Part shown: positions 9,851-20,187 of the stretch, piece after piece
Layout: every line of letters starts with the position of its first letter
How positions within the stretch are numbered: the stretch's first letter is position 1
Assembly (NCBI GenBank): GCA_032716605.1
Contig: CM064551.1
Span: forward strand, 47,862,674 to 47,926,673
Direction: 5' to 3'
Source of the DNA: Paralithodes platypus
Taxonomy: Eukaryota; Arthropoda; Malacostraca; Decapoda; Lithodidae
Length of the DNA: 64,000 nt
Position numbers and translations under genes: made by a program
Notes under the pieces: model-generated
What the model saw: only the letters and a program-made list of their open reading frames with translations
Database searches by the model: none
Told to the model about the DNA's origin: nothing

Positions 9851-11250
9851 ACACATTAGGTACTTTATTTGATGTCTGCCTTTTTTCCCACCTATCTCAA
9901 TGACCTCTTGCATACTTTGAGTTTATTGAAGTCATCAATGATGTCTGTGAAGTCAAGGGTTCTTAGTAACTCATTCTCTATACTCATTAATTAACCCTTT
10001 CACGCACATATGATGCAGAGGTTGCCAGATTAACAATAAGAAATAGAGTTCTCTCACTCTTGTAATTACCTCTCCAAAATTAGCTCTCTGCCCACAACTA
10101 ACTCAAAGACAATTGCAGAGGTTGAAGTAACTAAACTAAAGGTTTCTAAATACCCCTGATGGTAACAAAGGCTTTAAAGTATCCCTAATAGGCTCAAAAT
10201 CGCGTCATATGTCGGAGAGGGTTAAGGAAAGTTTGCTAGCCTATCTTGCCCCATGCTGTTTCTGAGCTCATTTTTAATTAGTTTAAGCTTAGAGAAAGAT
10301 CGTTCCCCTCCAGCATTGCTCACCATCATAGACAAATATATACGGAGAGCTATTTTAGTATTTGGAAATGCCTGAACAAGGCTGTGTTCATGAAGTGATT
10401 GATACATCCTTAGCTCTGCAGATTTTGTTTGACTGGGCAAAGTTGAGGATAAAAGCTGTGGTGAAGATACATACAACTGAGAGATTTGGACTAGTTCTAA
10501 TTCAAGAGAAGGTTCATGGTCATTGGGATAGGCTGACACCACATTTAAAGCAGAATTTTGTATTTTGCTGGTGCTTCAGAAAGTGAACCTGTTGCTATTC
10601 TGGATAAAAATCCAAACTTGGTGTTAATCTCCTTGTAATGCTACAGCCTACAATGCTCTACATGACGGACAGGCTGCAGGGAAAAAAAAGTAGGCTAAAT
10701 GTACACTGGATGACTGGGTCATTGGAACTGTGCAGACAAAAAAGAATCAGGCTAAATGTTTAAATTGTAGATACTAAACTAAACCTGCTCTTTATAGAGT
10801 TGTCTAGGCTGTTGCCTAGCCTGCCTCAAGTCTAACTCAAACGATCTGAATTATGAAAAGGTCAAGCAGCAGGCTGCCAAGCAGTAGCAGCCTAGGCTAG
10901 GCTAGGCCTAGCCTATTCCCTAAATATGCTACATGATCCCAAGATTATTATAAGAATCAATATGAATATAAAATGTAGCCTACATATTTGTCAATTTTTT
11001 CTTAATTTTTGCCAGACTTCATACACTCAATAATCTCAATTTATATTTCCGATCTGTTTATATTTGTAACATTTATTGTCAATTTGTCTGATGTTTAGCC
11101 TACTTTTATATAATAGAAAACCACTTTCAAGGGGCAACTTGCCCTGAGGTTAAAAAAAAATCTCAATATTCATGGGCCCCTCCTGAGGCTTGGGCCCAGG
11201 TCTACCGCCCCTAAAAGGGGGGCCCCCCCCCCCCCCTAATCAGCCACTGC
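9851..11250 (-). pseudogene. hAT transposon remnant with transposase C-terminal domain
   Basis: On the minus strand, 10600-10222 encodes the hAT dimerisation region: a block with F-P-N-T-K-I-A-L-R-I and then G-G-E-R-S-F-S-K-L-K-L-I-K-N, typical of this family. The continuation (S-I-E-N-E-L, then D-I-I-D-D-F) lies at about 9870-9990, split off by a TTAA MITE (9991-10225). At about 11249 the minus strand reads CAGTGGCTGATTAGG, a plausible 5' terminus. The N-terminal BED/TTF finger and catalytic core between these parts are absent, so this is an internally deleted, dead copy. Confidence 0.75.
9991..10225. mobile_element. TTAA MITE family 5 inside a hAT remnant
   Basis: TTAA lies at 9991-9994 and 10222-10225; read inward, both ends start CCCTYTC and share the word CATATGA. 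It interrupts hAT transposase coding sequence, whose frame resumes on the other side. 235 bases with no coding frame. Confidence 0.75.
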
Positions 11251-11252
11251 AC

Positions 11253-11575
11253 ATGACCACACCATAGAACCGGCTTGGAGATGTTGACACAAAAATATAC
11301 CAATGAATAAGGGAATAACAAGGAAAATAGGAGATAATTGAAGGGGGGGGGGGGCCTTCAATTTTCACCTATTTCACCTGTTGCCAGGGAATTTTGACAG
11401 ATGCGGAGTAGTGATAGGAGGTATGGAGGGGAATTATCTTACTTAATAACCATTTCACTTGTTTTAAGTGCTACTGGGGCCTTTTATTTTTTTTGTTTAG
11501 GCCTTACCTCTTACGAGGGTCCTCGCCCTTGCCCATCAAAACCTCTTTAGAGTGTTCTCGCCGTTCCCGGGTTAA
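11253..11575 (-). mobile_element. TTAA MITE family 4, partial copy c
   Basis: The reverse complement starts TTAACCCGGGAACGGCGAGA at 11575 and follows the copy at 15455-16066 through the ggccccagtagcacttaaaa block. It is cut off on the left by the hAT terminus near 11250. Confidence 0.7.
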
Positions 11576-11955
11576 GCGTGGTTTGAAAGCCGTCCACCAA
11601 AACGTTTGTAAACAAAGCCGGTCGGAGCGACGTGCACCTTCAAAAACAAGAAGGAGAAGTCGGAGGTTTGTTAATGTTGTCTGCTAGGACGAAATTAGTG
11701 TCTGTAAATGTCCGATATTGCTAACATCGCATCAAAACTATCTTCACGGAAATCGTCATCACAACTGAACCAGTTAACCTAGAGAGCTCTACTCAACGCC
11801 AGTCTACAGATACGAAACAGGGCTACGTTTTAAGATGTGTGTGAATTCTCTAGCAGTTGAAATAACAAAGATAGGGCTAGCCTATTACAACGTTTTTCGG
11901 CCAGATCCCCCGGATATCAGTGCTGTCCTTTAGAAGGCGAGCCCGGTCCAAAAGG
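11576..11955 (+). mobile_element. TTAA MITE family 3-related fragment (copy c)
   Basis: It shares with 22313-22796 and 53697-54185 the blocks gtaaacaaagccg, gaaatcgtcatcacaactga, ctctactcaacgccagtcta and cgtttttcggccagatc. The right end is replaced by DIRS-type recombinase sequence from about 11941, and the left end is fused to a family-4 terminus at TTAA 11572-11575. Confidence 0.65.
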
Positions 11956-12500
11956 CTGTGTTCTTTATGGCCTTGGCTACAGGAAACCGGATATCTGAGC
12001 TGGCGGCGATGAGCAACGAACCCAGTTGTGTTAGGTTCGCACGGCGTAGCGCGATTGTTCAGATTGCGCCGTTGCCCAATTTTGTCGCCAAAAACGAACA
12101 CAATGAACATGTGTTTACTGAGTTTGAGGTTCCGGCGCTCAAACAAGGTGACACTCTCCACAAGCTGTGTCCGGTGAAGTCACTCTTATCCTATGTTGGA
12201 GTGTCCCGGCCTAAGCAACCGGGAGCTCTTTGGGTTAATCAGACAGGTAAACGTCTTACGAAGTGGCACTTAGCAGCTATGTTAGTAGATATGATCAAGG
12301 AAAGCAATCCTGGAGCCGTTGGGCGGGCTCATGACATACGGACGTGGGCAGTTTCACTTCGATTTTTAAAGAATTTCTCTCAATCATTGATATTCAACAA
12401 ACAAATTTGTGGGTTTCGAATCACACCTTCTTGACACGTTACCTGTATGTTACTTTAGATAAACCACGTATGACCTGCGTTGCACTGAGGCAGCGGGTCT
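11941..12500 (+). pseudogene. DIRS-type tyrosine recombinase fragment, frameshifted
   Basis: An open frame (11958-12434) encodes the recombinase catalytic region: A-T-G-N-R-I-S-E-L near its start supplies the first Arg, and A-H-D-I-R-T-W-A near residue 127 supplies the H-x-x-R box. The nucleophilic Tyr region (W-V-S-N-H-T-F-L-T-R-Y-L) is encoded immediately downstream but in another frame, so a frameshift near 12395 separates it. The other DIRS in the window (43.4-52.3 kb) has the same motif order in one frame but is clearly a different lineage. No inverted repeats flank this piece. Confidence 0.8.
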
Positions 12501-12809
12501 GAGTTCGGTGCTTTTTATTATTTTTAGTTTTAAGAAGAGAAGAGGTGGGGTGTTAATGGCTAAGACCCTCAGCCCGCCGGACATGGTAGTGCGAGTGCAC
12601 TGTGATAATCATTATCTTGAGTTACTCAAGGACTCTAAAGCTACTCAAGAGAGTAACAAAAATGTTATACTTTCCATTGTGATATGCATAGGCAAATATA
12701 TATTTTTGTTTATACAGTTACATATGTTGTATGCATGTATTTGAACTGTTTGTACATATAATCGATAAGTTTATATGAAGTGCAATTTTCTACAACCTCT
12801 ATCCTAGGT
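12501..12809. other. No gene seen
   Basis: AT-rich sequence between the recombinase fragment and the MITE at 12810. It might be the 3' remainder of the DIRS copy, but no inverted repeat was found. Confidence 0.4.
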
Positions 12810-13719
12810 TTAACCTCTGGGCTGTGCAGCCCCTGTAGTATACACCATACCACTGTGTGTAGGTATTTACACTCATTCCTCCCTAAAATCATTATTTTAC
12901 CATAAATATCATTAATACTTATTCATATGCGCCTATTTTACGTTTAATATGAAGATAGTAACATGTTACAACAATAAAACAAGTGGGAATAGTGTTTGGA
13001 TGGTGAGAAACGTGAAATAATTTAGAGCGGTTCAGTCATGAAGTTGGAGGAGAGAGAGACCACATCCTCCCTCCACCAGCTCTGGTGAGAGACTGTATGT
13101 AGTGTGGGCTACTAGTCTCTCTCTCTCCTCCACCCTCCCTCACCACCTTGTAACCGGGTGGTGAGTTTTGGCGCCATAAATAAACCGATAATTACAGGAA
13201 TAAGAGAAAAATAGGTGATAATTTAAGGGGGGGGAAGGAGGGGACTTTATCAGATGGAGAAGTGATATGAGGTATGGAGGGAAAAAAAAAAAAAATCAAG
13301 TGCTACTGGGGCCTTTTAACCCTCGGAATCCGGGAGGCCTCATATGAGGCAAAAAAAAATATTGGCAGGAATCCGGGAGGCCTCATATGAGGCAAAATGC
13401 GCGGCTAAAAATCGCCGCTAAAATCATCATAACTCGGGCAACCACGCGTCGTGGCGATGTCATTTCAACGGCAGTCTACAGACAACAAAAAGTTCTACAA
13501 TTTGCAAAACAATTGACTGCTCTAGATGGTCTCAATCAGTAGCTACTGAATTATGAAGCTTGACTGTACGAAAATGGCGCCGGACACAGCGATTGAGATC
13601 CTATGAGGCCCCCCGGATCCGATGGGTTAAACGTTTTTTTTTAGGCCTAGGATCTTAAGAGTCTCCCCGCAGTCGCCCAGTAAAACCTCTTAAGAGTCTC
13701 CCCGCAGCTGCCGGATTAA
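12810..13719 (-). mobile_element. TTAA MITE family 4, copy b, interrupted by MITE 2a
   Basis: Bounded by TTAA at 12810-12813 and 13716-13719. It aligns in reverse orientation with 15455-16066, sharing the gtgctactggggccttttaa block. Without the nested 13316-13630 element it is about 0.6 kb, the same size as copy a. Confidence 0.8.
13316..13630. mobile_element. TTAA MITE family 2, copy a, nested in MITE 4b
   Basis: TTAA lies at 13316-13319 and 13627-13630. The left end is TTAACCCTCGGAATCCGG and the right end, read inward, is TTAACCCATCGGATCCGG. A duplicated GGCCTCATATGAGG word lies near the left end. The uninterrupted target (ggccttTTAAacg) is seen on the reverse strand of family-4 copy a near 15530. 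No coding capacity. Confidence 0.9.
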
Positions 13720-14443
13720 GGAAGCTTTTACACAGGTATATTTTTACAGTAAGTACGCTACCTGTACCTTCTTTATAATTTTTTTTTTTTATGTATTTTT
13801 GTCACAAAAATAAAAGAAGTTAGAGCTCTAAGCAAAGGGTTTATTCTCATCCTATTTTATTGTTGGTGGTGTTGATATTTATCACGAATGTCCCCCTCCA
13901 GACTTGTGATATCAGGCATATCGACATGCTTCCCTTCGTGACTTAAACCTATAATTTAGCAGTGGCTATGGAGTCCATATCGTCAATGGCCATCCCTCCT
14001 TCCCTTTCCCATTCATCTGCTATCTGGTTATCTCTATATTTCATTGAAGGACGAGCAATGCGCTGCTAAATGGCTCACAAGGACAGACAGCAGATGAATG
14101 AAAAATTAACTACTGTACGGTAAGGGCGCCTCATTGAAGCTATATTCTTAATCTTTCTATTTAATATCTTTCTTTTTCTGCAGTGGCTACGCATCGATGA
14201 CGTGCCTTATAATGTTTTAGTGTCACCTAAGAGTTATGACTTTTCTTGACTGGTGATAAGAAATATTAACACGGTCCTAAGAGACACATATAATATATTA
14301 TAGGCTATACATCATTGAAAAAGTAGCCACTGCTAAATTTTAGGTTTTCCTTCCTACCCTACGGGTTGTCAAACCTGTAAAACTGTCTATGCAAAAGGTA
14401 TGGTTAAAATTTGTTATTTTATATTGTAAATTCTCTTTTTCAG
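13720..14443. other. Probable intron of the ULK1/2 gene
   Basis: No coding sequence is visible upstream of the first ULK exon. A short motif block (GCCACTGCTAAAT..TAGGTTTTC..) near 14320 also occurs near 24470 and 31790, so a low-copy repeat contributes here. Confidence 0.4.
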
Positions 14444-14480
14444 TACTGCAATGGTGGTGACTTAGCAGACTACCTTCAGG
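14444..14480 (+). CDS. ULK1/2: ULK1/2 (Atg1) kinase exon, hinge region
   Basis: A 37-base exon with an excellent acceptor (ttctctttttcag) and donor (GTAAGT). It translates as Y-C-N-G-G-D-L-A-D-Y-L-Q plus one base, matching the hinge and start of helix D in the kinase domain of ULK1/2, the Ser/Thr kinase that starts autophagy in a complex with ATG13 and FIP200. The spare G joins the CC of the next exon to make an Ala codon, so the two exons are in phase. The codons match the family very closely, which argues for a functional gene. Other exons of the gene are not seen nearby. Confidence 0.88.
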
Positions 14481-14763
14481 GTAAGTAAAGTATTTTGTTA
14501 GGTATATACCTGTACAGTACAACACTTTGGGATTACATGCAATATGTTGAAGTTCATGTGTTTTTACACTCCATTGTTATTATTGTTGAAGATTTACTGT
14601 GGTTATTGAAGTGTTGAACAATATTGAAAATGTATATATATACTGTACTCTGATCACAAAGAATGTTAATAATACATTATATATTTGAATAATATATTAT
14701 GTTTATATTTTGCTTTTACTAGTTCTTTTCAGCTATACAATTAATTGATATTTCTTTCCTTAG

Positions 14764-14814
14764 CCAAAGGCACACTAAGTGAAGACACGATAAGATTTTT
14801 CTTGCGTCAGATGG
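14764..14814 (+). CDS. ULK1/2: ULK1/2 (Atg1) kinase exon following the hinge
   Basis: A 51-base exon between a polypyrimidine acceptor (tttctttccttag) and a GTGAGT donor. It completes Ala and then reads K-G-T-L-S-E-D-T-I-R-F-F-L-R-Q-M, the segment just before the H-R-D catalytic loop in ULK1/2. Neither the loop (HRDLKPQN) nor the DFG motif was found downstream in this window, so the next exon lies beyond a long intron, in the N gap, or across a misjoin. ULK3 and other kinases fit less well because of the exact Y-C-N-G-G-D-L-A-D-Y context. Confidence 0.88.
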
Positions 14815-15454
14815 GTGAGTGATCTTTTTTTCTTTTGACAATTTTGAATGCCCTAGAGTAAGGAAATGGCGTGGATGGTGGGACTACAGGTAGCACCAGC
14901 AAACTTGACAATAGTCTTGACCCCTTAAGTTCTTATAACTCAAAATGAATGAAAGCAATTGGGCTGACGTTTGTATAATTTGGTAAGATTCCACCAGGAA
15001 ATAGGTGTGGATATTTACAGCCAGTTTGCTCTCGGCCCTTTTGAGTTACAGAGAGGTCGGATCAAGATTATTGTCAAGTTCGTTAGCGCTACCTATAGTT
15101 ATGGAATGGAGTGTAGCCTTGTTAGGAATTGTTTGTCGGTTGCTGTTCGCATTCCTTTATATATGTTATGTTTTTGACGAGGTGAAATGACACAAACAAT
15201 AGGCTAAATATTTAATTCAAGACTAGGCTAATGTCAGAACACTAAAAAATATCCAGGTTCAAGGAAACTAGAATAAAAATTCTTAGTTTAATTAAATTAA
15301 GTATATAATATAAAAACAAAATAAAGGCTCTTCAGGCTGAGAATAAGAAAATATAATGCACTGAGATTTGGCTTAACAGTAAAAGAATAATTCACTAACA
15401 ATATGCAAGTGAAAAAATAAATAAGTATATACCCCTACTGAAACAATGCAAGGT
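14815..15454. other. Probable ULK intron, no gene seen
   Basis: AT-rich sequence with short open frames only and no recognisable domain. Confidence 0.4.
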
Positions 15455-16066
15455 TTAACCCGGGAACGGCGAGAACACTCCTAAGAGGTTTTGGTGGGCT
15501 CTTAAGAGGTAAGGCCTAAAAAAAAAACGTTTAAAAGGCCCCAGTAGCACTTAAAAAAATTAGTTTTTTTGTTTTTTCCCCATACCTCATATCACTCCTC
15601 CACATCTGTTAAAATCCCCTCCTTCCCCCCCCCCCCCCCCCCTTCAATTATCACCTATTTTCCCTGTTATTTCCTTATTCATTGGTATATTTTCGTGTAA
15701 AGATCTCCAAACCGATCCTAGGCTGTAGTCATGTGTGTGTTACGTAAGGTAGAGACTGGGAGAGTGTGAGGGAGTAGCTCGGTACTGATTCAACCCTTGA
15801 GAGAAGAGGGTGTGAGGCCGGCTGGCTCACAATTGATGAATGAACCGCTCGCTAATAATTCGCGATTTTGACCATCCAAATGATATTCCCACTTGTTTTA
15901 TTGTTGTTACAGGTTACTATCTTCATATTAAAAGGTAAAATAGGCGCATATGAATAAATAACAATGATATTTATCGTAAAATGACGATTATAGGCAGGAA
16001 TGGAGCTTAATATTGCCACCCAGAACTGTGGTGTTCACTACACCCTGCGCGTGCTCGCCGGGTTAA
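15455..16066 (+). mobile_element. TTAA MITE family 4, copy a (uninterrupted)
   Basis: TTAA lies at 15455-15458 and 16063-16066. The inverted ends read TTAACCCGGGAACGGCGAG and TTAACCCGGCGAGCACGCG. It has a long C tract near 15630 and no coding frame. It serves as the intact reference for copies b and c. Confidence 0.85.
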
Positions 16067-16772
16067 TAGTTAAATCACACAAGAATTAATATTTTCTCAA
16101 GATCACTGGAAATGGTTAATATATGTTTAATAACTTAAGGAAATGCACAATACGTTAATAGAAGCAATTCAAGTAGTCAATACAATTATTTAGATGTGAA
16201 ACAAGCACTAAAATGTCGCTTGAGAAGTTATTCCTTCTGAAAATACAATAAAGGTGTAACTAAATTAAACTGCTCAAATTCACAAACTTGGAAACTAATC
16301 ACAAATTAATTCAATGTTTTCCAATAATAATTAAAGCACTCAAAAGGAAATAAAGAAATAATCTTAATTGGCAGAGACTCGATGATAATTATTAGTACAC
16401 AAAATGTCACAGAATAATAAGTAGGCTATATATAGGTGACACACTTATATACTCAACTCCTCGATTATAGGCAAGGATTTGCAGACTGCTTTAGCTTATG
16501 ATGGTAGCCAGGAGAGATATGTCACTTCACTATGTATAATGGTAAACTATGTACAGGCAGGAGAGAGAGGGGCAGACGAGATGCTAAGGTCCGCTGGTCG
16601 AGAGTCGAAACTGCAAGGACTCGGGGTATATATATGTTACCAGAGAATCTGGAATTTTCTACTATACACGTGAATGAAATGACGCAATGTTGGGAGAGAC
16701 AGACTGGAGCCAGACAAGTCTAGAACATGCAAGAAACAAACACATAAGTGGGAAACTAAACTATTATACTAA
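16067..16772. other. No gene seen
   Basis: AT-rich sequence between two mobile elements; short open frames only. Confidence 0.35.
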
Positions 16773-17675
16773 TCTATCTATCTATCTATTGCCTGACGCC
16801 GTGATCCCCGAAGGGGTGGCCACGAACGAACCGCCCCCATGCACCTCTGTCCCCAGTCAGTCGACGCCCCTCCTCCCAACCAGCACCGCCTTCATTCATA
16901 TACTTCCTCACTCCATCCTTCCACCTCTCCTTTGGTCTACCTCTCCCTCTCTATCCTTCCACCTTGCTCTCGTACACCCTCTTAGTCATTCTCTCGCTTC
17001 CCATACGTTCCATATGGCCGAACCATCTCGAGTTGTTCCTTTTCACACTTTCCAGCACATCTACCTCCACACCACACCTCCTTCTTACTTCCTCATTCGT
17101 CTGTCTATCCCTCCATGTAACTCCGCATGCACTTCTCAAGTAACTCATTTCCACCGCTCTCACTCTTGGTCTGAGTCTCTTCCCGAACGTCCATGCTTCG
17201 CTTCCGTAAGTTAGTGTCGGGATTACCACACTGTCATGCAAGGACTTCTTCACTTCCATACTGACCACTCTATTTCTTGTTACTGCTTTCAACGTTCCTA
17301 CAACCCTCTTCCCCTGTTGCACCCTCTCCCGCACTTCTTCATCCATAGTCCCATCTTTACTCAACACACTGCCCAGATACTTAAAAGAGCTGACGATCTC
17401 CATACCCTGACCGTTCAACTTCACCTCACACTCTGTGACTTCACCCCTTTCGAAGACCATAACCTTGCTCTTCCCCGCATTATCTTCAAATTCCGTTTTT
17501 CACACACTGTTCCAAACTCATTTACCAGACCCTGCAACTCCCATTCATTATCGCTCATCAGAACTGTTATCATCCGCAAACAGCTTCCACTCATTTCCCT
17601 CCCTTTTCAGCGATACACCAACATCCACTGCTCTTCCTAGTATTTCTTTCATGACTCCATCCATATACCTTTGGA
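16773..17675 (-). mobile_element. RTE-like element copy B, 3' half
   Basis: On the minus strand it ends with the family hairpin, the TAG stop and the (GATA)n tail at 16773-16795. It keeps the RT C-terminus (frame 17460-16951, with the F-K-Y-L-G-S-V and W-F-G-H-M-E-R-M motifs) and a damaged YADD region (F-A-D-D, with about 20 bases missing near 17570-17590). Homology stops at ccatccatata, precisely where the fragment at 23756-24419 picks up, so the two are halves of one copy split by the CR1/L2-like element between them. Confidence 0.85.
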
Positions 17676-17701
17676 TACCTTTGGATGTGTTCGCCGCTCT
17701 T

Positions 17702-18715
17702 CTAGCGGCACCAAGGAGCGCGACGCCCCTCGTTATGGGTGGTGATTTGGTGCAGTAGACTGTTTGAAGCGACAGCTCGCTCCCTTGCGAGGATGGGCTC
17801 GTCTGACACTTTTTGCAGTTCGACATCTAGGGCTCTCTTGAAGTTGTCTAACGAGATGTCCCTCATGTCTCTTACTCGCCGTGGGAGTTTGTTGAAGAGA
17901 CGTGGGCCTCTGTGTGATAACCAGCCCTCTCGCAGAGAGCCCATAGCACCCCTGTTATTCATCCGGGGGATTTCGCATTCCCAGCCTCTCCTATCACTGA
18001 ATTTCATGACTATCGGAGTATGTAGGTTTGGTACTAAACCCTCTGCGATTTTCCACGTGTATATTATTAGGTAACGTTCTCTTCTACGTTCCAGTGAGTA
18101 CAGATTCAGTGCTCTTAAACGCTCCCAATAGTGTAGATGTTTTATCGAACTTATATGCGAAGTGAAATTTCTTTGTACACTCTCTACGTCATTTATTTCA
18201 CCTGCTTTGTATGGGGATGTTAATACGCTACAGTATTCAAGCCGCGGTAGCACTAGAGATTTGAAGAGCGTTATCATAGGCAATTCACCTCGTGTTTTAA
18301 AAGTACGCAGAATCCAACCCGTTAGACGTTTCGCAGCCGCCACTTTGACCTGGTTATGTACTTTGAAACCCATATTTTCAGACATTAATACCCCAAGGTC
18401 TTTCACACTGTCTTTCCGTTCTATTATGTGGTTAGATTCTGTTAAGTAATTTGTAATTTCTTTAACACCATTATTATCTCTGTACCGTATTAATTGGAAT
18501 TTTTCCTCATTGAATTGCATGTTGTTTTCCCTGGTCCACTGGAACACTACATTCATGTCTTCCTGCAGTCGGCCCGTGTCCTCTTGTGTGTTTACTATCT
18601 TGCTTAATTTTGTGTCATCAGCAAAAGACGACACCGTACTGTGTCTGGTGTTGGTATCTATGTCGCAAATTAGTATGAGGAACAGAAGGGGCGCTAGCAC
18701 TGTTCCTTGGGGCAC
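17702..18715 (-). CDS. RT palm and C-terminus of the CR1/L2-like element
   Basis: 337 codons. It opens with P-Q-G-T-V-L-A-P-L-L-F-L, has the catalytic F-A-D-D-T-K-L near residue 30, then L-G-V-L-M-S, the L-E-Y-C-S motif and the C-terminal N-K-L-P-R-R-V-R-D motif. The frame breaks at its N-terminal side near 18716-18830, where the preceding frame (19410-18738) ends out of phase. The stop near 17702 is followed within about 25 bases by the repeat tail, so the 3' UTR is minimal. Sequence very similar to the copy at 0.9-3.0 kb. Confidence 0.85.
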   Translation of the reverse strand: MPQGTVLAPLLFLILICDIDTNTRHSTVSSFADDTKLSKIVNTQEDTGRLQEDMNVVFQWTRENNMQFNEEKFQLIRYRDNNGVKEITNYLTESNHIIERKDSVKDLGVLMSENMGFKVHNQVKVAAAKRLTGWILRTFKTRGELPMITLFKSLVLPRLEYCSVLTSPYKAGEINDVESVQRNFTSHISSIKHLHYWERLRALNLYSLERRRERYLIIYTWKIAEGLVPNLHTPIVMKFSDRRGWECEIPRMNNRGAMGSLREGWLSHRGPRLFNKLPRRVRDMRDISLDNFKRALDVELQKVSDEPILARERAVASNSLLHQITTHNEGRRAPWCR

Positions 18716-18737
18716 TGAGCTTCTGACATCCGAAGGC

Positions 18738-19410
18738 TCAGAAGTGACTTGGTTTACTGCTACCGATTGCTTTCGGTTTACGAGGAAATTGTATATCCAC
18801 CGTCCGATTTTCCCAGTTCTTTTCTTCTAGCGCTTTAAGAATTTTTTCATAGTGTTCCAAAAGTTGTGAGAGACATGATCTTCCCGCTCTGAACCCATGT
18901 TGACCGGTGTTGTGTAGTTCATTTGTCTCCATGAATGTTGAAATTTTGCTTCGCAGGACTCGCTCGAAAACTTTAATGATGTGAGAGGTTAGAGCTACCG
19001 GGCGGTAGTTTTTTGGTAGTGCTTTACTCCCTCCTTTATGCAGTGGGGCAATTATTGCGTTTTTCAAGCTATCTGGTATGTCACCAGTGTCTAGACTCCT
19101 TCTCCACATTATAGCCAGGGGTTTTGAGAGGTTTTCCTTACATTTTTTCATTAGGATCGAATTCCATGAGTCCGGGCCTGGTGCCGAGTGGGATGGCATG
19201 TTGGAAATGGCCTCTTCTATGTCTTTTGGACCGAAATCAATATCCAGCATCTGAGGGGTGTCCGTGGGGGAGGTTTCCATGAAAAATATATTTTGGTCTC
19301 TGATGACTTTTGTTTCATCAGGCTCACTGAATGCCATTTCATACTGCCTGCTTAAGAGTTCGCTCATTTCCTTTTTGTCCCCTGTGAAAGAGCCGTCCCC
19401 TTTGCTCAGT
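18738..19410 (-). pseudogene. RT fingers region of the CR1/L2-like element
   Basis: The frame holds S-A-P-G-P-D-S-W, P-L-H-K-G-G-S, K-N-Y-R-P-V-A-L-T-S and G-Q-H-G-F-R-A-G-R-S, the N-terminal RT blocks. The A-F-D block expected next is lost at a frameshift near 18800. Upstream, the frame reads S-N-I-G-P-L-S-K-G-D to the edge of the J2 insertion. Confidence 0.8.
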
Positions 19411-19421
19411 GGGCCGATGTT

Positions 19422-19457
<36 letters not shown>

Positions 19458-19810
19458 GACAATGAATGGAGGAAGGAAAAACACAGATAAAACAAAAAGG
19501 TCCATGTGCCTAAAGGCATCCTCCATTCATAAAATGTTTGTAACAACTGGATTTAAACATTTGTTGATTGTAAGTTTGTGGAAAGCAATTCGAGGGAAGT
19601 GAATTCCAAAGAGTAGTAGCTCTGGGGATAAATGAATTCTGATAAGCAGAAGTTCTGCATTGTGGAGGAGAAAGTGTAAATTCATGGGCGCTCTCAGCTG
19701 CCCTAGTTCTACGGGGAAAGATGTGGAGAGGCGGCACAATTGAAGCAAGTTCCTCGGAACAATTGCTGTGAAAATATCTGTAGAATAATGCAAGGGATGC
19801 AACGTTTCTT
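19411..19810 (-). mobile_element. Jockey-like element J2, 3' end only, nested in the CR1/L2-like RT
   Basis: A 5'-truncated insertion of the J family: the T run at 19423-19454 is its poly(A), then the 3' UTR and about 95 codons of C-terminus ending N-G-G-C-L. The interrupted CR1/L2 frame reads A-K-T-T-S before it and resumes S-N-I-G-P-L after it. ATCAA on both sides is a possible short target duplication, blurred by the A tract. It preserves the states ancestral to damage in J1 (Glu instead of stop; an empty TTAA). Confidence 0.9.
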
Positions 19811-20187
19811 GATGTTGTTTTAGCCTTTTGTTTGGCGTATGAAAAGAAGTATTTAGAATTTTCCTTTATACCTGCAATAGCTTTCCTCTCCTCTTCCATA
19901 TGTTGTAGTTCATATGATATTCTTAGCCTTTGTTCAATTTCCACAATTTCTCTATCTATTTCGACCTTTTGCCTATCCTGTAGATTTTGATGTGTGCGTC
20001 TTTGTGAGTAATTTTCTTCTGTACAGCCTCCTCCTTTCCCGATCTTGTTTGCTTCTTTGTTTTGTTTGTCTTGCAGGTATATGGTGGCTACAGATTTGGG
20101 TCATGGTTTCTGTTATTAAGACTAGACATTCTGCTGGTGTCAGGTTATCCATTAAATCTTCCCAGTCTATTTCCTCCATTTCTTGAT
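19811..20187 (-). pseudogene. Linker between endonuclease and RT of the CR1/L2-like element
   Basis: Two frames (20179-19973 and 19944-19811) carry charged, helical sequence with C-S-H-H-I-P and, later, Y-F-F-S-Y-A-K-Q-K, a stretch commonly found just before RT in this superfamily. A frameshift lies near 19960. Confidence 0.65.
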
